Position numbers and translations under genes: made by a program
Notes under the pieces: generated by a model
What the model saw: the letters and a program-made list of their open reading frames with translations, nothing else
What the model was told of the DNA's origin: nothing
Database searches by the model: none
From: Pelagimonas sp.
GTDB taxonomy: Bacteria > Pseudomonadota > Alphaproteobacteria > Rhodobacterales > Rhodobacteraceae
NCBI GenBank assembly: GCA_025210455.1
Contig: JAOARQ010000057.1
Coordinates: 124,001 to 188,000 of the forward strand
Direction: 5' to 3'
DNA: 64,000 nt
Shown here: piece by piece, positions 19,529 through 28,629 of the stretch
How positions within the stretch are numbered: the stretch's first letter is position 1
How the letters are laid out: each line of letters starts with the position of its first letter

Positions 19529-20679
19529 GCGAAAAACCCGTAAACAGAAAAAAAATAATATTTTTCGTCACGCGCCCAAATCAAGAGAAAGGCTTAACGG
19601 GGGCGGTTCTGGGGACGCAAACCGTGATTGACTCGGTCAAAGATCACGCTGATGTTCATATTGTTGAAATCAAACATCGGAAAATTTCGGGTGACAGTAA
19701 GTTTCGTGGACTTGTTATAAATGTGTTCGATTTTCTAGTGTCTCTGTTCGAACTTGTAAGAACAACCATAAAGCTTGGTCGAAAAGATCTAACAATATAC
19801 CTTAATGTGGCAAGCTCAACACAGGGTCTTGCCCGAGATGCCATGGCAATAAAGGTCATGCGTTTATTGGCGAAAAGCAATAGGATCATCGTTCATTCGC
19901 GTAATGGTGATTTCTTTCGTTCACGAGGGATTCTGAACAGTAAACTGAAGAGAAATGTCGTAAGGTCATCGAATGCCGTAATTTGCTTGTCGAAAAGACT
20001 TATCCCTGATGAAAAATCTCCCAATGCCTTGTTCGATGTTCAAACATTGCAAGGAAAACTGCATATCATCCCGAACACAATAGACGAAACGCTTGACCGG
20101 TATATGCCGATAAAGACATGTCGGGGAAGAATACAAGTTCTTTATTTATCAAATTTCTTGCCAGAAAAAGGGTATCTTGTTTTGGCCTCGGCAATAAATC
20201 TTCTTTATTCAGATGGTTTGATCGATTCATTTCAGTTTAAGTTCTTTGGTAAATGGCGAACCGTTGAGGAAAAGGAAGAGTTTCGAAAGCTCTTTTCCCC
20301 AACACTCATCTCTTCTGGGGTGGTGGAAATTTCTGGCCCTATTTGGGAGAGGGAGAAAGCGAAACAACAGTATCATGAGGCTGATGTTTTCTGCTTACCC
20401 ACTCAATACAAGGCAGAAGCGCAGCCGCGCTCCATTTTAGAAGCAATGGCGAACCACTGCTATGTTATTTCCACAAACCATGTGTCTATTCCTGATATGG
20501 TACTTCCGGGACAGAACGGAATTTTGCTTGATAGCGTTTCAGCGCAACAGCTCGCTGGTGCGCTTAAAAATTTGCGAAATGTAGATATCGATGATGCTAA
20601 GAGCGAGTCCAGAAAAATTTTTGATAGGTCATTTTCCATCGCCAAGCACAATGAGAAGATGAAGGAGTTGTTTTTATGA
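19525..20679 (+). CDS. Glycosyltransferase, GT4 family
   Basis: 384 residues from ATG 19525 (the frame is open further upstream, but the ATGA overlap with the previous gene fixes the start). Donor-binding half shows LYLSNFLPEKGYLVLASAI, FKFFGKWRTVEEKEEF and FCLPTQYKAEAQPRSILEAM, where the E-x7-E pair is E and E in AEAQPRSILEAM. The N-terminal half contains GLTGAVLGTQTVIDSV. Second glycosyltransferase of the cluster; overlaps the next gene by four bases. Confidence 0.88.
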   Translation: MSEKPVNRKKIIFFVTRPNQEKGLTGAVLGTQTVIDSVKDHADVHIVEIKHRKISGDSKFRGLVINVFDFLVSLFELVRTTIKLGRKDLTIYLNVASSTQGLARDAMAIKVMRLLAKSNRIIVHSRNGDFFRSRGILNSKLKRNVVRSSNAVICLSKRLIPDEKSPNALFDVQTLQGKLHIIPNTIDETLDRYMPIKTCRGRIQVLYLSNFLPEKGYLVLASAINLLYSDGLIDSFQFKFFGKWRTVEEKEEFRKLFSPTLISSGVVEISGPIWEREKAKQQYHEADVFCLPTQYKAEAQPRSILEAMANHCYVISTNHVSIPDMVLPGQNGILLDSVSAQQLAGALKNLRNVDIDDAKSESRKIFDRSFSIAKHNEKMKELFL

Positions 20680-21446
20680 GCTTCATCTCCATTGTCGGAC
20701 TGCCAAGATCGGGGACCACTACGCTCGCCAGAGCACTGGCTTGCGCAGAGGGGGTAAAGTACTTCGAGGAACCTAACCCGGTTTGGCGATACAAGAACTG
20801 GAAAAATCTAGGGCACGATCAGTTTGAGGCTGAGCATGCTACACCTTGGGTCTCCAAGTATATACGCGGTCGTTTACAATTAAATCATAGCGCAAGTAGA
20901 CTTATTATTGAAAAAACTCCATCTAATAGTCTCAGGATTCCATTTGTCGAAGCGGTGGCGCCAGAGGTGAAGTTTGTTTTCGTCCGCCGCAACACGGACG
21001 ACATAAAGAGTTCAATATCTAGAAAGTGGCTTCACCGAGAGGACTCGAACGCTGATTGGCTTGGTGAGGTTAAAATGAATCGAGATTTTCGAACAAAATT
21101 TGGGAAGTTGAAGTTTATCCCTATATCCGAATTTCATTTGCATTTCTGGTTTGAGCTGCAGGCGGGAATGCAGAAAAAGACTCTAGGTAGGACAAGATAT
21201 TGGGGGCCTGAAATTCCAAATTGGGAGGTTCTCTCTAGTGAGAGCCCAACGGATGTGGTTGACGCAGTAGTGTCTCAAATGGAAAATCGGTTGAATGAAG
21301 GGATTTTGAAATGCAAGAGTCGCCACGTGGAAATCGAGTTTGAGAAAATTACTTCTGATTTGGACTCTACTATACGTGAAATCTCCCAGAAATTCGATGA
21401 ACCCAAGTTGCTTTCTCGTGTGAAGAAAGCAAGGAGTGGAGGGTGA
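20676..21446 (+). CDS. PAPS-dependent sulfotransferase-family protein
   Basis: 256 residues. The PAPS 5'-phosphosulfate loop is VGLPRSGTTTLARALA at residues ~6-21, and the 3'-phosphate motif is FVRRNTDDIKSSISRKWLHR in the middle. Such enzymes move sulfate from PAPS to a hydroxyl of a sugar or lipid. Its position among glycosyltransferases suggests that the polysaccharide is sulfated. The C-terminal part ends in a basic helix. No sulfate-activation genes (cysD/N/C) are in the window. Confidence 0.82.
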   Translation: MSFISIVGLPRSGTTTLARALACAEGVKYFEEPNPVWRYKNWKNLGHDQFEAEHATPWVSKYIRGRLQLNHSASRLIIEKTPSNSLRIPFVEAVAPEVKFVFVRRNTDDIKSSISRKWLHREDSNADWLGEVKMNRDFRTKFGKLKFIPISEFHLHFWFELQAGMQKKTLGRTRYWGPEIPNWEVLSSESPTDVVDAVVSQMENRLNEGILKCKSRHVEIEFEKITSDLDSTIREISQKFDEPKLLSRVKKARSGG

Positions 21447-21447
21447 C

Positions 21448-22209
21448 ATGAGTTCTGACATGGTTTCAGAGAATGGGTTAAGAGTCTATTATGTGGTTGG
21501 TTTGCCGAGATCTGGCAGTACGTATGTTGGAACCTGGATCGCGCATACGCGTGGTATAGTCAACGCGGGTGAAGTTTGGCAGACGTTTAGAACTTTGGGG
21601 TTGGTTGAGCAGAAAGGATTCAGGGAAGAAACTCACAAATGGGCGAAATCAGACAAGCGCGAAACCAAAAAACAAAAAGTTCTGGAAAGTGAATTTTGGC
21701 GCAGCGTTATAGAAGATTATGAGGAGGATCCTTATTTTTCTCTATTGAGTTTGGTATCAAAAACCCACGATGAACTGGTCGACACCTCTAAATTGACTTT
21801 TGGATTGAAAAAATACAACTGTTTGGGGTGCGAGATTTGCGTTGTACATACTATTAGGTCGTTCTCTTCATGGAGGGAGTCTTTTTCAAAGTACCATCAA
21901 GAGGAGCATAAAGCACCAATCTCTTTCCTGCGAATGCTCTTTTCATATGTTAAAGTTAATAGAACTCTTTCGAGGCTAAAACGACGCTACCAGTATATCT
22001 GCGTTTCTCTTGGTTCTGAGTCGAACTTGGAGAGATGCCTCGAAGATTCTTTTCCGAAACAGGAAGGGATGGCTTTGAATTTCGAAATGTTTGGTGCCCG
22101 CAATTTCCAGCCAACGTTTAGTGAGCAGCGTGCTAACTTTAAAACTACCTGGTTTGACTTAGTTCTTTTAAAATTATGCGGCTGTTCATCTTCGAAGGTG
22201 AAATCTTGA
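21448..22209 (+). CDS. Second sulfotransferase-family protein
   Basis: 253 residues from ATG 21448, which has GGAGGG upstream; an in-frame GTG at 21436 is less likely. The 5'-phosphosulfate loop is YYVVGLPRSGSTYVGTWIA and a 3'-phosphate-like motif is HTIRSFSSWRESFSKY. It is only distantly similar to its neighbour, so it is not a recent duplicate and probably modifies a different position or sugar. Cysteines in NCLGCEICVVH are unusual for the family. Confidence 0.7.
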   Translation: MSSDMVSENGLRVYYVVGLPRSGSTYVGTWIAHTRGIVNAGEVWQTFRTLGLVEQKGFREETHKWAKSDKRETKKQKVLESEFWRSVIEDYEEDPYFSLLSLVSKTHDELVDTSKLTFGLKKYNCLGCEICVVHTIRSFSSWRESFSKYHQEEHKAPISFLRMLFSYVKVNRTLSRLKRRYQYICVSLGSESNLERCLEDSFPKQEGMALNFEMFGARNFQPTFSEQRANFKTTWFDLVLLKLCGCSSSKVKS

Positions 22210-22210
22210 A

Positions 22211-23443
22211 ATGAAGTCGCTGTCCACACTTGTAGGGGTTCAAGTTTTCGGTGCGGCAATCTCTCTTGTCGCGATGATTTTCATAGCGGCGAATCTTCAG
22301 GAAGATGAATTTGGCATTTATGCTTGGTGTGTTGCACTTAGTGGATTGTTTTCTTTAATTTTTCAGTTGGGGTTGCCGACTACGATATTGAAAGCTTCTG
22401 GTTCTTCTGGCGGAGAAAGAGGTGGTGATACCGAAGGTGTTACAGGAATATGTGCGGTTTATTTTTTCGCTTCAGTTATTACATCTGCTATATGCTTAGT
22501 TAACCATGTTTTTGGAGGCAGTATCTACGCTTGGATTTTGTCTGTTTCAGCATCAGCTGCGTTTTGTTTGGTTTTGGAGGCGGGTTTTCGATCGCAAGGG
22601 AAACCGGTTGAAGGAAGTTTCTTTGTGAACTTCTGTCGACCGTTCGTGTTTCTTCTGTTGGTTTTTTTTGTAGATAGATTTTTTGAGATTGATGCTAGAA
22701 GTGCCCTAATATCCTATGCGGTTAGTTTTCTAATCACAGGCATTCTGTTCTCTGCCAGGTTCGTTTCTTTATTCAATAATCATTTTTCTTCAATTGCCCT
22801 AGTCAAACCAAATTTAGACCACTTCCAACTAACGTTTGTGCGTTCGGTTGCAAGCCATCTGCCCCTATCATTTGCAGGTTTTTTTCTGGTTCCGGGGATC
22901 TATTCATACTTTGCGCTTGCACAGCGTTTGACTGGGCCAATGAAGTTTGGCATTTCAGCGACTAGGGGGTATTCGATCCCAAAGATAAGAACATCTATTC
23001 GAAAGGAGGACTCTCGTGACGCCTTGATGAAATTTAGGCAGAGCCAGAAGTTTTCTTTCTTTACGTCACTAATATTGGGTGTCTTGATCCTAACAGCGGT
23101 TACTATACTTGTGTTTGGATCAGGGGACTTCCTCGGGCACTACGACAACCGCTCCTTATTATTTACTTTGATTTTCGCCTCAATGGTGTCCCAGTTGATC
23201 TTTGCTGCAGGTGGACCGATACAGCTTTTTTGTATTATGCTAGGTGAAGAGCCAGCCACAAAAAAAATCAATTTCCTGTTGCTACTCATTTTTTGTGTCA
23301 TGCTGCTTTTGTCAGGTTGGTTGGGTAGTGTTTACGCGTTCGCGCTGTCAGTTGCTCTCTATGCACTCGGAACCGTCACGCTGTTGATATCTCTGTCCGG
23401 GAAGTCGGTGAAGAGAAGAATTAAATACCGTGCAAAGTCATGA
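22211..23443 (+). CDS. Wzx-type oligosaccharide flippase
   Basis: 410 residues with about 12 membrane segments. The first region, LVGVQVFGAAISLVAMIFIAAN followed by DEFGIYAWCVALSGLFSLI (read in pieces), matches MOP-superfamily polysaccharide flippases. It moves the lipid-linked repeat unit to the periplasm. Start is one base after the preceding stop and its end overlaps the polymerase by four bases. Distinctly A+T-rich. Confidence 0.88.
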   Translation: MKSLSTLVGVQVFGAAISLVAMIFIAANLQEDEFGIYAWCVALSGLFSLIFQLGLPTTILKASGSSGGERGGDTEGVTGICAVYFFASVITSAICLVNHVFGGSIYAWILSVSASAAFCLVLEAGFRSQGKPVEGSFFVNFCRPFVFLLLVFFVDRFFEIDARSALISYAVSFLITGILFSARFVSLFNNHFSSIALVKPNLDHFQLTFVRSVASHLPLSFAGFFLVPGIYSYFALAQRLTGPMKFGISATRGYSIPKIRTSIRKEDSRDALMKFRQSQKFSFFTSLILGVLILTAVTILVFGSGDFLGHYDNRSLLFTLIFASMVSQLIFAAGGPIQLFCIMLGEEPATKKINFLLLLIFCVMLLLSGWLGSVYAFALSVALYALGTVTLLISLSGKSVKRRIKYRAKS

Positions 23444-24630
23444 GGATGAGTGGTGTTATATTTGTAGCTGTCTTTATGTCTGCAACTTACAGAGTCCTGC
23501 CTTTGTCGGTTGGGGATACGCTTCGAACCGGCCTTGTTGCGCTAGTAATTTTTTTATCTTCCATGGCCGCTTCGGGTAAGTTGAAAATAGGATTTATTTC
23601 TCAAATTTCAGCCATCCTTATCCCGGCTTCCGCTATGGTCATCCTGAACATTTTTACTGGTAGAAGTGGCTATTATGCCGGTGTAGTATGGTTTCAATTT
23701 TTCGCGTTTATATTGGTCGGGAACGCCGTATATAATTACAAAATCAAAGAGCTCAGGATTTTAGTTATTGTCGTCATGACACTCTTGGCGGCTCAATGGG
23801 TTTTCATAAAGGTTCAGCCATCGGTGTTTGCGTCGTGGGCTCACGCAGCCGGTGTCAGGGACAACTTTACGCTATATTCAGCGCACCTAGATCGCATTTA
23901 CTACGGGTATTTTAATGCCAATACCGCAGCTTATACGATTTGGTATCTTATTCTAGCTTGGATTTCGCTCAATCTTTTTGCACGCGAGAGAGGGTTCGAG
24001 TATTGGGTTGTACTTACCGTTCTCGCCTTTTTGCTTTTAGAAACCGGTGGGCGCGGTGTGGTGCTGATTGCAGTTCTGTTTTGTATAGCCTGGTTTCTCT
24101 TCCGACGCAGAACGGCAACTTCGGCAGCTTTAATTATTTCTGTGGTTTTTGTATTTACGGCGCTGCCTTTGCTAGATGTTCTGATAGACATCTATAATAG
24201 CCGGACGCGATCCAACATCCAAAGATTCGAAGCCTTGCGGCTGTATATGCAATACATCAGCGAAAGTCCCTTAGTGGGAAAGGGTGTTAACCAGTTGCGC
24301 GCCTTTGTCGCCGAAGATGGGTTGAAGCCCTCTCATAATTTCCCAATCGAAATGATTGCAACATTCGGCGTTTTTGTCGGGACGTGGATTATATACGCTT
24401 TACTTCATCTTTTGGTGTTCCGTGCAAAAACCACAGAGCTGCGTATTATAGGAATTTTTGCCCTTGCACCCGGGATGTTGAACAACAGCCTTTTCGTGAT
24501 GTGGGGGTTCTTCCCATTGATCGTGCCGGTCTTGATCGCGGCGTCGAACAGGGTAACCAGTCTTCAGAACCAAACCACAAAACAAAAGGGCGACCCTGCA
24601 CAGGATCGCCCCCAACCGTCTCTTTCTTAA
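23440..24630 (+). CDS. Wzy-type polysaccharide polymerase / O-antigen ligase family
   Basis: 396 residues, about 10 hydrophobic segments and a large periplasmic loop containing HLDRIYYGYFNANTAAYTIWY. A second loop has SPLVGKGVNQLRAF and KPSHNFPIEMIATFGVFVG, the Gly/His pattern common to Wzy/WaaL proteins. It joins repeat units after flipping. Its last ~25 residues (RVTSLQNQTTKQKGD onward) are encoded across the intrinsic terminator of the convergent ASKHA gene and its stop overlaps that gene's stop, so the C terminus is probably an artefact of how the cluster joined the flank. Confidence 0.85.
   Translation: MRMSGVIFVAVFMSATYRVLPLSVGDTLRTGLVALVIFLSSMAASGKLKIGFISQISAILIPASAMVILNIFTGRSGYYAGVVWFQFFAFILVGNAVYNYKIKELRILVIVVMTLLAAQWVFIKVQPSVFASWAHAAGVRDNFTLYSAHLDRIYYGYFNANTAAYTIWYLILAWISLNLFARERGFEYWVVLTVLAFLLLETGGRGVVLIAVLFCIAWFLFRRRTATSAALIISVVFVFTALPLLDVLIDIYNSRTRSNIQRFEALRLYMQYISESPLVGKGVNQLRAFVAEDGLKPSHNFPIEMIATFGVFVGTWIIYALLHLLVFRAKTTELRIIGIFALAPGMLNNSLFVMWGFFPLIVPVLIAASNRVTSLQNQTTKQKGDPAQDRPQPSLS
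24578..24611 (-). terminator. Intrinsic terminator of the ASKHA gene, inside the end of wzy
   Basis: On the minus strand GGGCGATCCT (24611-24602) pairs with AGGGTCGCCC (24597-24588) with one G-U pair and a 4-base loop, followed by TTTTGTTTTG. This is a textbook terminator for the minus-strand gene ending at 24627, and it lies within the coding sequence of the plus-strand polymerase. Confidence 0.85.
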
Positions 24631-26669
24631 CCGCGCCTACGCCGACGACGGCCGGATTTTTCTTCCGATCCGCCGGTGTTAAAACTCACATCGGGCAGTG
24701 TCACACGCTTCAATAGGTCCGGGAACGGGTCGGTGGCATGAGGAATAGCATTGGCATTCACAAAGTGTTCTTGGAATTTGGGCTCAATCGCGGTTTCGAT
24801 TTTAGTGATCTCGCGCACGGTTTTCTCGATGTTCTGCCGCGCCTGTACGTTACATAGCGCGATCCGCGCACCTGTGCCCGCTGCGTTCCCTGCCGATTCA
24901 ACCTTATCCAATGGCACATCCGGGATCATACCCAGTACAATTGCGTGCAGAGGCGAAATATGCGCCCCAAAGGCGCCAGCCAGAACCACCCGGTCCACCC
25001 GGTCCGTGTTTCGCATATCCATCAACAACCGCGCACCGGCATAAAGCGCCGATTTTGCCAATTGGATCGCGCGAATATCCCCCTGCGTTACGGTGATCCG
25101 CGGGCCGCCATCGGCGCTGCCATCGTGGATCAGATAGGCATTGGTGCGGCCTTCTGGTTCACAGCGCGCGCTTCCGGTTTGCTCTGACGATCCGATCAGC
25201 CCAGAGGGGTCCAGCAGTCCGGCAATGCGCATCTCGGCTACGGCTTCGATAATACCCGATCCGCAAATGCCGGTGATCCCGGTCTGTGCCGTTTCGGTCC
25301 AGAACCCGTCTTCATCCGACCATTTGCCACAGCCAATCACCTTGAAACGCGGCTCTTTGGTGACAGGGTCAATACGGATGGTTTCAATTGCACCTGGGGC
25401 GGCCCGCTGGCCCGAACTGATTTGCGCTCCCTCAAAGGCCGGCCCGGTTGGTGACGAACAGGCCAGAACACCCGATGTGTCGCCCAGCAGGATTTCCGCA
25501 TTGGTGCCCACATCAACGATCAAGGCCAGATCTTCGCTTTTGCCCGGCTCTTCTGACAGGGCGACCGCCGCCGCATCTGCGCCCACATGGCCTGCAATGC
25601 AGGGCAACACATAGACCTGCGCGTTCTCATTCATTACATCCAGTTGCAGATCCCGCGCCTCCAGCGAAAGCGACTGCGATGTCGCCAGCGCAAAGGGGGC
25701 CTGCCCCAGTTCGACCGGATCAATACCCAGCAGCAGGTGGTGCATCACCGGGTTGCAGACAAAAACAACCTCCAGAATCTGGAAGGGGCGAATACCCGCT
25801 TCGGTGGCGATGGCTTCGGTCAGACCATTGATGGCGTTGCGCACCGCATTGGTCATTTCCTTGTCACCACCGGGGTTCATCATCGCATAAGATACGCGGC
25901 TCATCAGATCCTCACCAAAGCGGATCTGTGGGTTCATCGCCCCTGAACTGGCTTTGACCTCTCCATTGCGCAGATCACACAGATGCGCCGCGATGGTGGT
26001 CGATCCAAGGTCAATCGCCAGACCATAGATGCGATCGTCGGTCAGCCCGGGCCAGACTTCGATGACCTTATGAACCGTGTCCTTGTGCGATTTATGCAGA
26101 GCGACCGTTACTTTCCATTTGCCTTTGCGTAGGTCTTTTTGCAGTCGCGACTGTATCGAAAGATCTGCGGTGATGTCCTCGATCTGCCATTGCTCTTTCA
26201 GGGCGCGTTGCAGCCGTTCCAGATCGCCGGTGGGTTCGTGCATGTCGGGCTCGTCCACCTCGACATAGAAAAGATGCGTGGCCGGATCCATGGTGATTTC
26301 ACGCGTCGAAGCCGCCTTGCGCACCACCTGCCGGTGCACCTGCGATTCAGGTGGCACATCAATGATCACATCCCCCTGAACGGTTGCCTGACACCCCAGA
26401 CGCCGCCCTTCCGCCAGCCCACGCTTGTCGTCATAGCGCTGCTCAACCGCGTTCCACTCAGACAAGGCATCATCAGCCACAGTCACCCCATGTTTGGGGA
26501 AATCCCCAAAAGACGGGGTGATCTGGCACTTTGAACAGATCCCACGCCCGCCACAGACCGAATCCAGATCCACGCCCAGCTGTCTCGCTGCGGTCAAAAC
26601 CGGCGTTCCCACTGGAAAGCGTCCACGTTTGCCGGAGGGGGTAAATATCACCAGAGGATCTTGTTGCAT
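24627..26669 (-). CDS. ASKHA-domain ferredoxin protein (RACo/RamA-like, DUF4445)
   Basis: 680 residues from ATG 26669, which has AGGAGTACCCC before it; the longer frame lacks a ribosome site. The N-terminal ~100 residues form a 2Fe-2S ferredoxin domain (DSVCGGRGICSKCQI and LGCQA). From ~210 an ASKHA ATPase fold begins: YGLAIDLGSTTIAAHL, LIVDVGTNAEILLGD, VDRVVLAGAFGAHI. These proteins reductively reactivate corrinoid methyltransferase partners. No methyltransferase or corrinoid protein is in this window. The C terminus ends in a run of arginines. Function inferred from the family. Confidence 0.88.
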   Translation of the reverse strand: MQQDPLVIFTPSGKRGRFPVGTPVLTAARQLGVDLDSVCGGRGICSKCQITPSFGDFPKHGVTVADDALSEWNAVEQRYDDKRGLAEGRRLGCQATVQGDVIIDVPPESQVHRQVVRKAASTREITMDPATHLFYVEVDEPDMHEPTGDLERLQRALKEQWQIEDITADLSIQSRLQKDLRKGKWKVTVALHKSHKDTVHKVIEVWPGLTDDRIYGLAIDLGSTTIAAHLCDLRNGEVKASSGAMNPQIRFGEDLMSRVSYAMMNPGGDKEMTNAVRNAINGLTEAIATEAGIRPFQILEVVFVCNPVMHHLLLGIDPVELGQAPFALATSQSLSLEARDLQLDVMNENAQVYVLPCIAGHVGADAAAVALSEEPGKSEDLALIVDVGTNAEILLGDTSGVLACSSPTGPAFEGAQISSGQRAAPGAIETIRIDPVTKEPRFKVIGCGKWSDEDGFWTETAQTGITGICGSGIIEAVAEMRIAGLLDPSGLIGSSEQTGSARCEPEGRTNAYLIHDGSADGGPRITVTQGDIRAIQLAKSALYAGARLLMDMRNTDRVDRVVLAGAFGAHISPLHAIVLGMIPDVPLDKVESAGNAAGTGARIALCNVQARQNIEKTVREITKIETAIEPKFQEHFVNANAIPHATDPFPDLLKRVTLPDVSFNTGGSEEKSGRRRRRRG

Positions 26670-26769
26670 TGGGGTACTCCTGTTGCGCCAGCGCAGCATA
26701 GCCCCCTATTGCAAAAGCGAAAGATGCAGACCGTCATCGAAAGGACAGAAAACGGCGTTCAAGCCATTG

Positions 26770-27288
26770 CTAAGGTGGTTCACCCCAAGAATTCGGCCCT
26801 TCTTGCGGAGGTACCAACGTTTGCCCCACAACCATGGCAAGCGTCACAAGGCAAACTATCGCGGCGGCCAGGGCCATTGCCAGCAAGGTCAGGGCTCCAC
26901 CTCCGAAAACTATCACAAACCCCAGCCCACCGGGTCCATCAGGTGGGGTAATGCTGTTGAATGCAGTGTCTATTTGCCGCTCCAGAGCAGAAGCCCACCG
27001 CAACGTTACCACAGCCGCAAACCCCCAAACCCACGGCTTTATTGCCTGAATACCTGGCTCACCAGTGTCCTGCAGCCGTCATGCACCCGATGCCAGCAAT
27101 GGCATAAAGCATATCCAAACCAACAGTACTGCGGGCCAGAAGGGCGCGTCCAAGGCATAAGCCATGCTGCCAAGAACCAATGGAATACTCGCGCCAAAGG
27201 GTAAAAATCTGAAAAACGATTGACGTGAGGTGCGCCCCGAAAAATTACCGGAATGCGCAAGGTTTTCACGTATCGCCGCCGCAAACAC
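26770..27288 (-). pseudogene. DUF805-family membrane protein gene with one in-frame stop
   Basis: Starting at GTG 27288, three bases after the CoA transferase stop, the frame reads a typical DUF805 protein: IRENLAHSGNFSGRTSRQSF, then hydrophobic helices. A TGA at 27081-27079 stops it after 69 residues. In the same frame the next codons read RLQDTGEPG, the conserved R-L-x-D-T-G motif of the family, followed by two more membrane segments and the end at 26770. A C-to-T change of a CGA arginine codon would explain it. Full length would be 172 residues, normal for the family. Either a recent nonsense mutation or a sequencing error. Confidence 0.8.
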
Positions 27289-27291
27289 CGA

Positions 27292-28443
27292 TCAGTTTCC
27301 GTCTGACAACCAGCGCAGAATTTCCCCTCGGTTGCCATCCAGCTCAGGGGCAGGGGTGCGGGTGGTTGGGTCGGGGCTATCGCTGATCTTGATTGGATTG
27401 CCCGCCGCCGTATAGGCGGGGCGACCAGATTTATCCAGCACATCCACCACCATATTGCGGGCCTGAATCTGCGGATCTTTCAGCACCTGGTCCACCGTCT
27501 GGATGGGTCCGGTTGGAACACCCGCTGCGGTTAGCTTGTTGATCCAAAAGGCCCGCGTTTCTTCCAGCGTGACTGCTTCGATCAACCGTTTCAGCAGTCG
27601 CGCATTTTCGCAGCGCGCCGGGTTGGTGGCAAAACGCGCATCCCCAGCCAATGGCAATTGCAGCGTCAGACACAGCTTTTCGAACAATCGGTCATTGCCC
27701 GCTGCAATGACAAAAAGCCCATCCGACGCATGAAATGTCTCAAAGGGGGTGATTGACGGGTGCCGCGCGCCCGAAGGTCCGGGCGCTTTGCCCGTCACCG
27801 ATGTTAGCGCCACCGCATGTTCCAAAATGGCCAGCTGGCTGTCCAGCATCGCCACATCCACTTTGCGCCCTTTGCCTGACCGATCCCGATCTACCAAAGC
27901 CGCCAGAATACCCTGCGCCAGGAACATCCCCGCCACAATATCTCCGATCGAAGCGCCAACACGCACCGGTTCACGATCCTTTTCACCGGTGATAGACATC
28001 ACGCCGCCGCGTGCCTGCACAACCATATCATAGGCCGGGCGCTTGGCATCCGGCCCGCTGTGGCCAAAGCCCGAGACCGCGCCATAGATCAGCTTGGGGA
28101 AACGGGCATGCAGATTGTCCCAGCCATAGCCCAGCCGCTCCATCACGCCGGGGCGGTAGTTCTCGACAATCACATCCGCCTTTTCCAGCAGTTGTTCAAA
28201 GACCGCACGGTCTTCTTCCGCTTTCAAATTCAGTGCGATTGACTTCTTGCCGTGGTTGATCGTGGCAAAATAGGCCGATTTCCCATCCTTGAACGGCGGA
28301 AAGGCGCGGGTGTCATCCCCCAGCCCCGGCGGCTCAACCTTGATCACATCCGCCCCCATATCCGACAATGTCATGGTGCAAAACGGACCAGCCAACACAT
28401 GCGTCAGGTCCAGAATTGTGTAGCCGGTCAAAGGGGCAGTCAT
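27292..28443 (-). CDS. CaiB/BaiF-family CoA transferase (class III)
   Basis: 383 residues. N terminus has the family pattern YTILDLTHVLAGPFCTMTLS and ADVIKVEPPGLGDDTR, then FATINHGKKSIALNLK and ENYRPGVMERLG, with a likely catalytic Asp in VAMLDSQLAILEH. These enzymes move CoA between a CoA-thioester and an acid. Substrate cannot be told; acids handled by the nearby genes are not known. It is followed without a gap by the DUF805 pseudogene. Start ATG 28443. Confidence 0.9.
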   Translation of the reverse strand: MTAPLTGYTILDLTHVLAGPFCTMTLSDMGADVIKVEPPGLGDDTRAFPPFKDGKSAYFATINHGKKSIALNLKAEEDRAVFEQLLEKADVIVENYRPGVMERLGYGWDNLHARFPKLIYGAVSGFGHSGPDAKRPAYDMVVQARGGVMSITGEKDREPVRVGASIGDIVAGMFLAQGILAALVDRDRSGKGRKVDVAMLDSQLAILEHAVALTSVTGKAPGPSGARHPSITPFETFHASDGLFVIAAGNDRLFEKLCLTLQLPLAGDARFATNPARCENARLLKRLIEAVTLEETRAFWINKLTAAGVPTGPIQTVDQVLKDPQIQARNMVVDVLDKSGRPAYTAAGNPIKISDSPDPTTRTPAPELDGNRGEILRWLSDGN

Positions 28444-28608
28444 AGCGCGTTCTCCAAATCATCAGGGCCCAAGGACCACATCATGGTGACAGAACTGTAA
28501 AACCGCTGAAAGGGTGTCGCGACGTTTCAGGATCAGGAGCGCGGAAAGCTGCGCAGGTCACGGCATTGTGAAAGGTGTTTGGCGGGGGCAAAATGAAAAT
28601 GATCGCAT

Positions 28609-28626
28609 CCTGCCCCTAGGGGCAGG
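28609..28626. repeat. Perfect 18-base palindrome
   Basis: CCTGCCCCTAGGGGCAGG reads the same on both strands and lies three bases beyond the stop of the small gene at 28630. As RNA it would make a 7-pair stem with a CTAG loop. There is no good T run after it, so it is a weak terminator at best; a protein-binding site is the alternative. Confidence 0.5.
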
Positions 28627-28629
28627 CCC

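Noticed and set aside
26770..27288. Selenocysteine or read-through explanation for the in-frame TGA of the DUF805 gene
   Set aside because: No SECIS-like structure was seen after the TGA and the position in the family is normally Arg, so a nonsense change or a sequence error is simpler.
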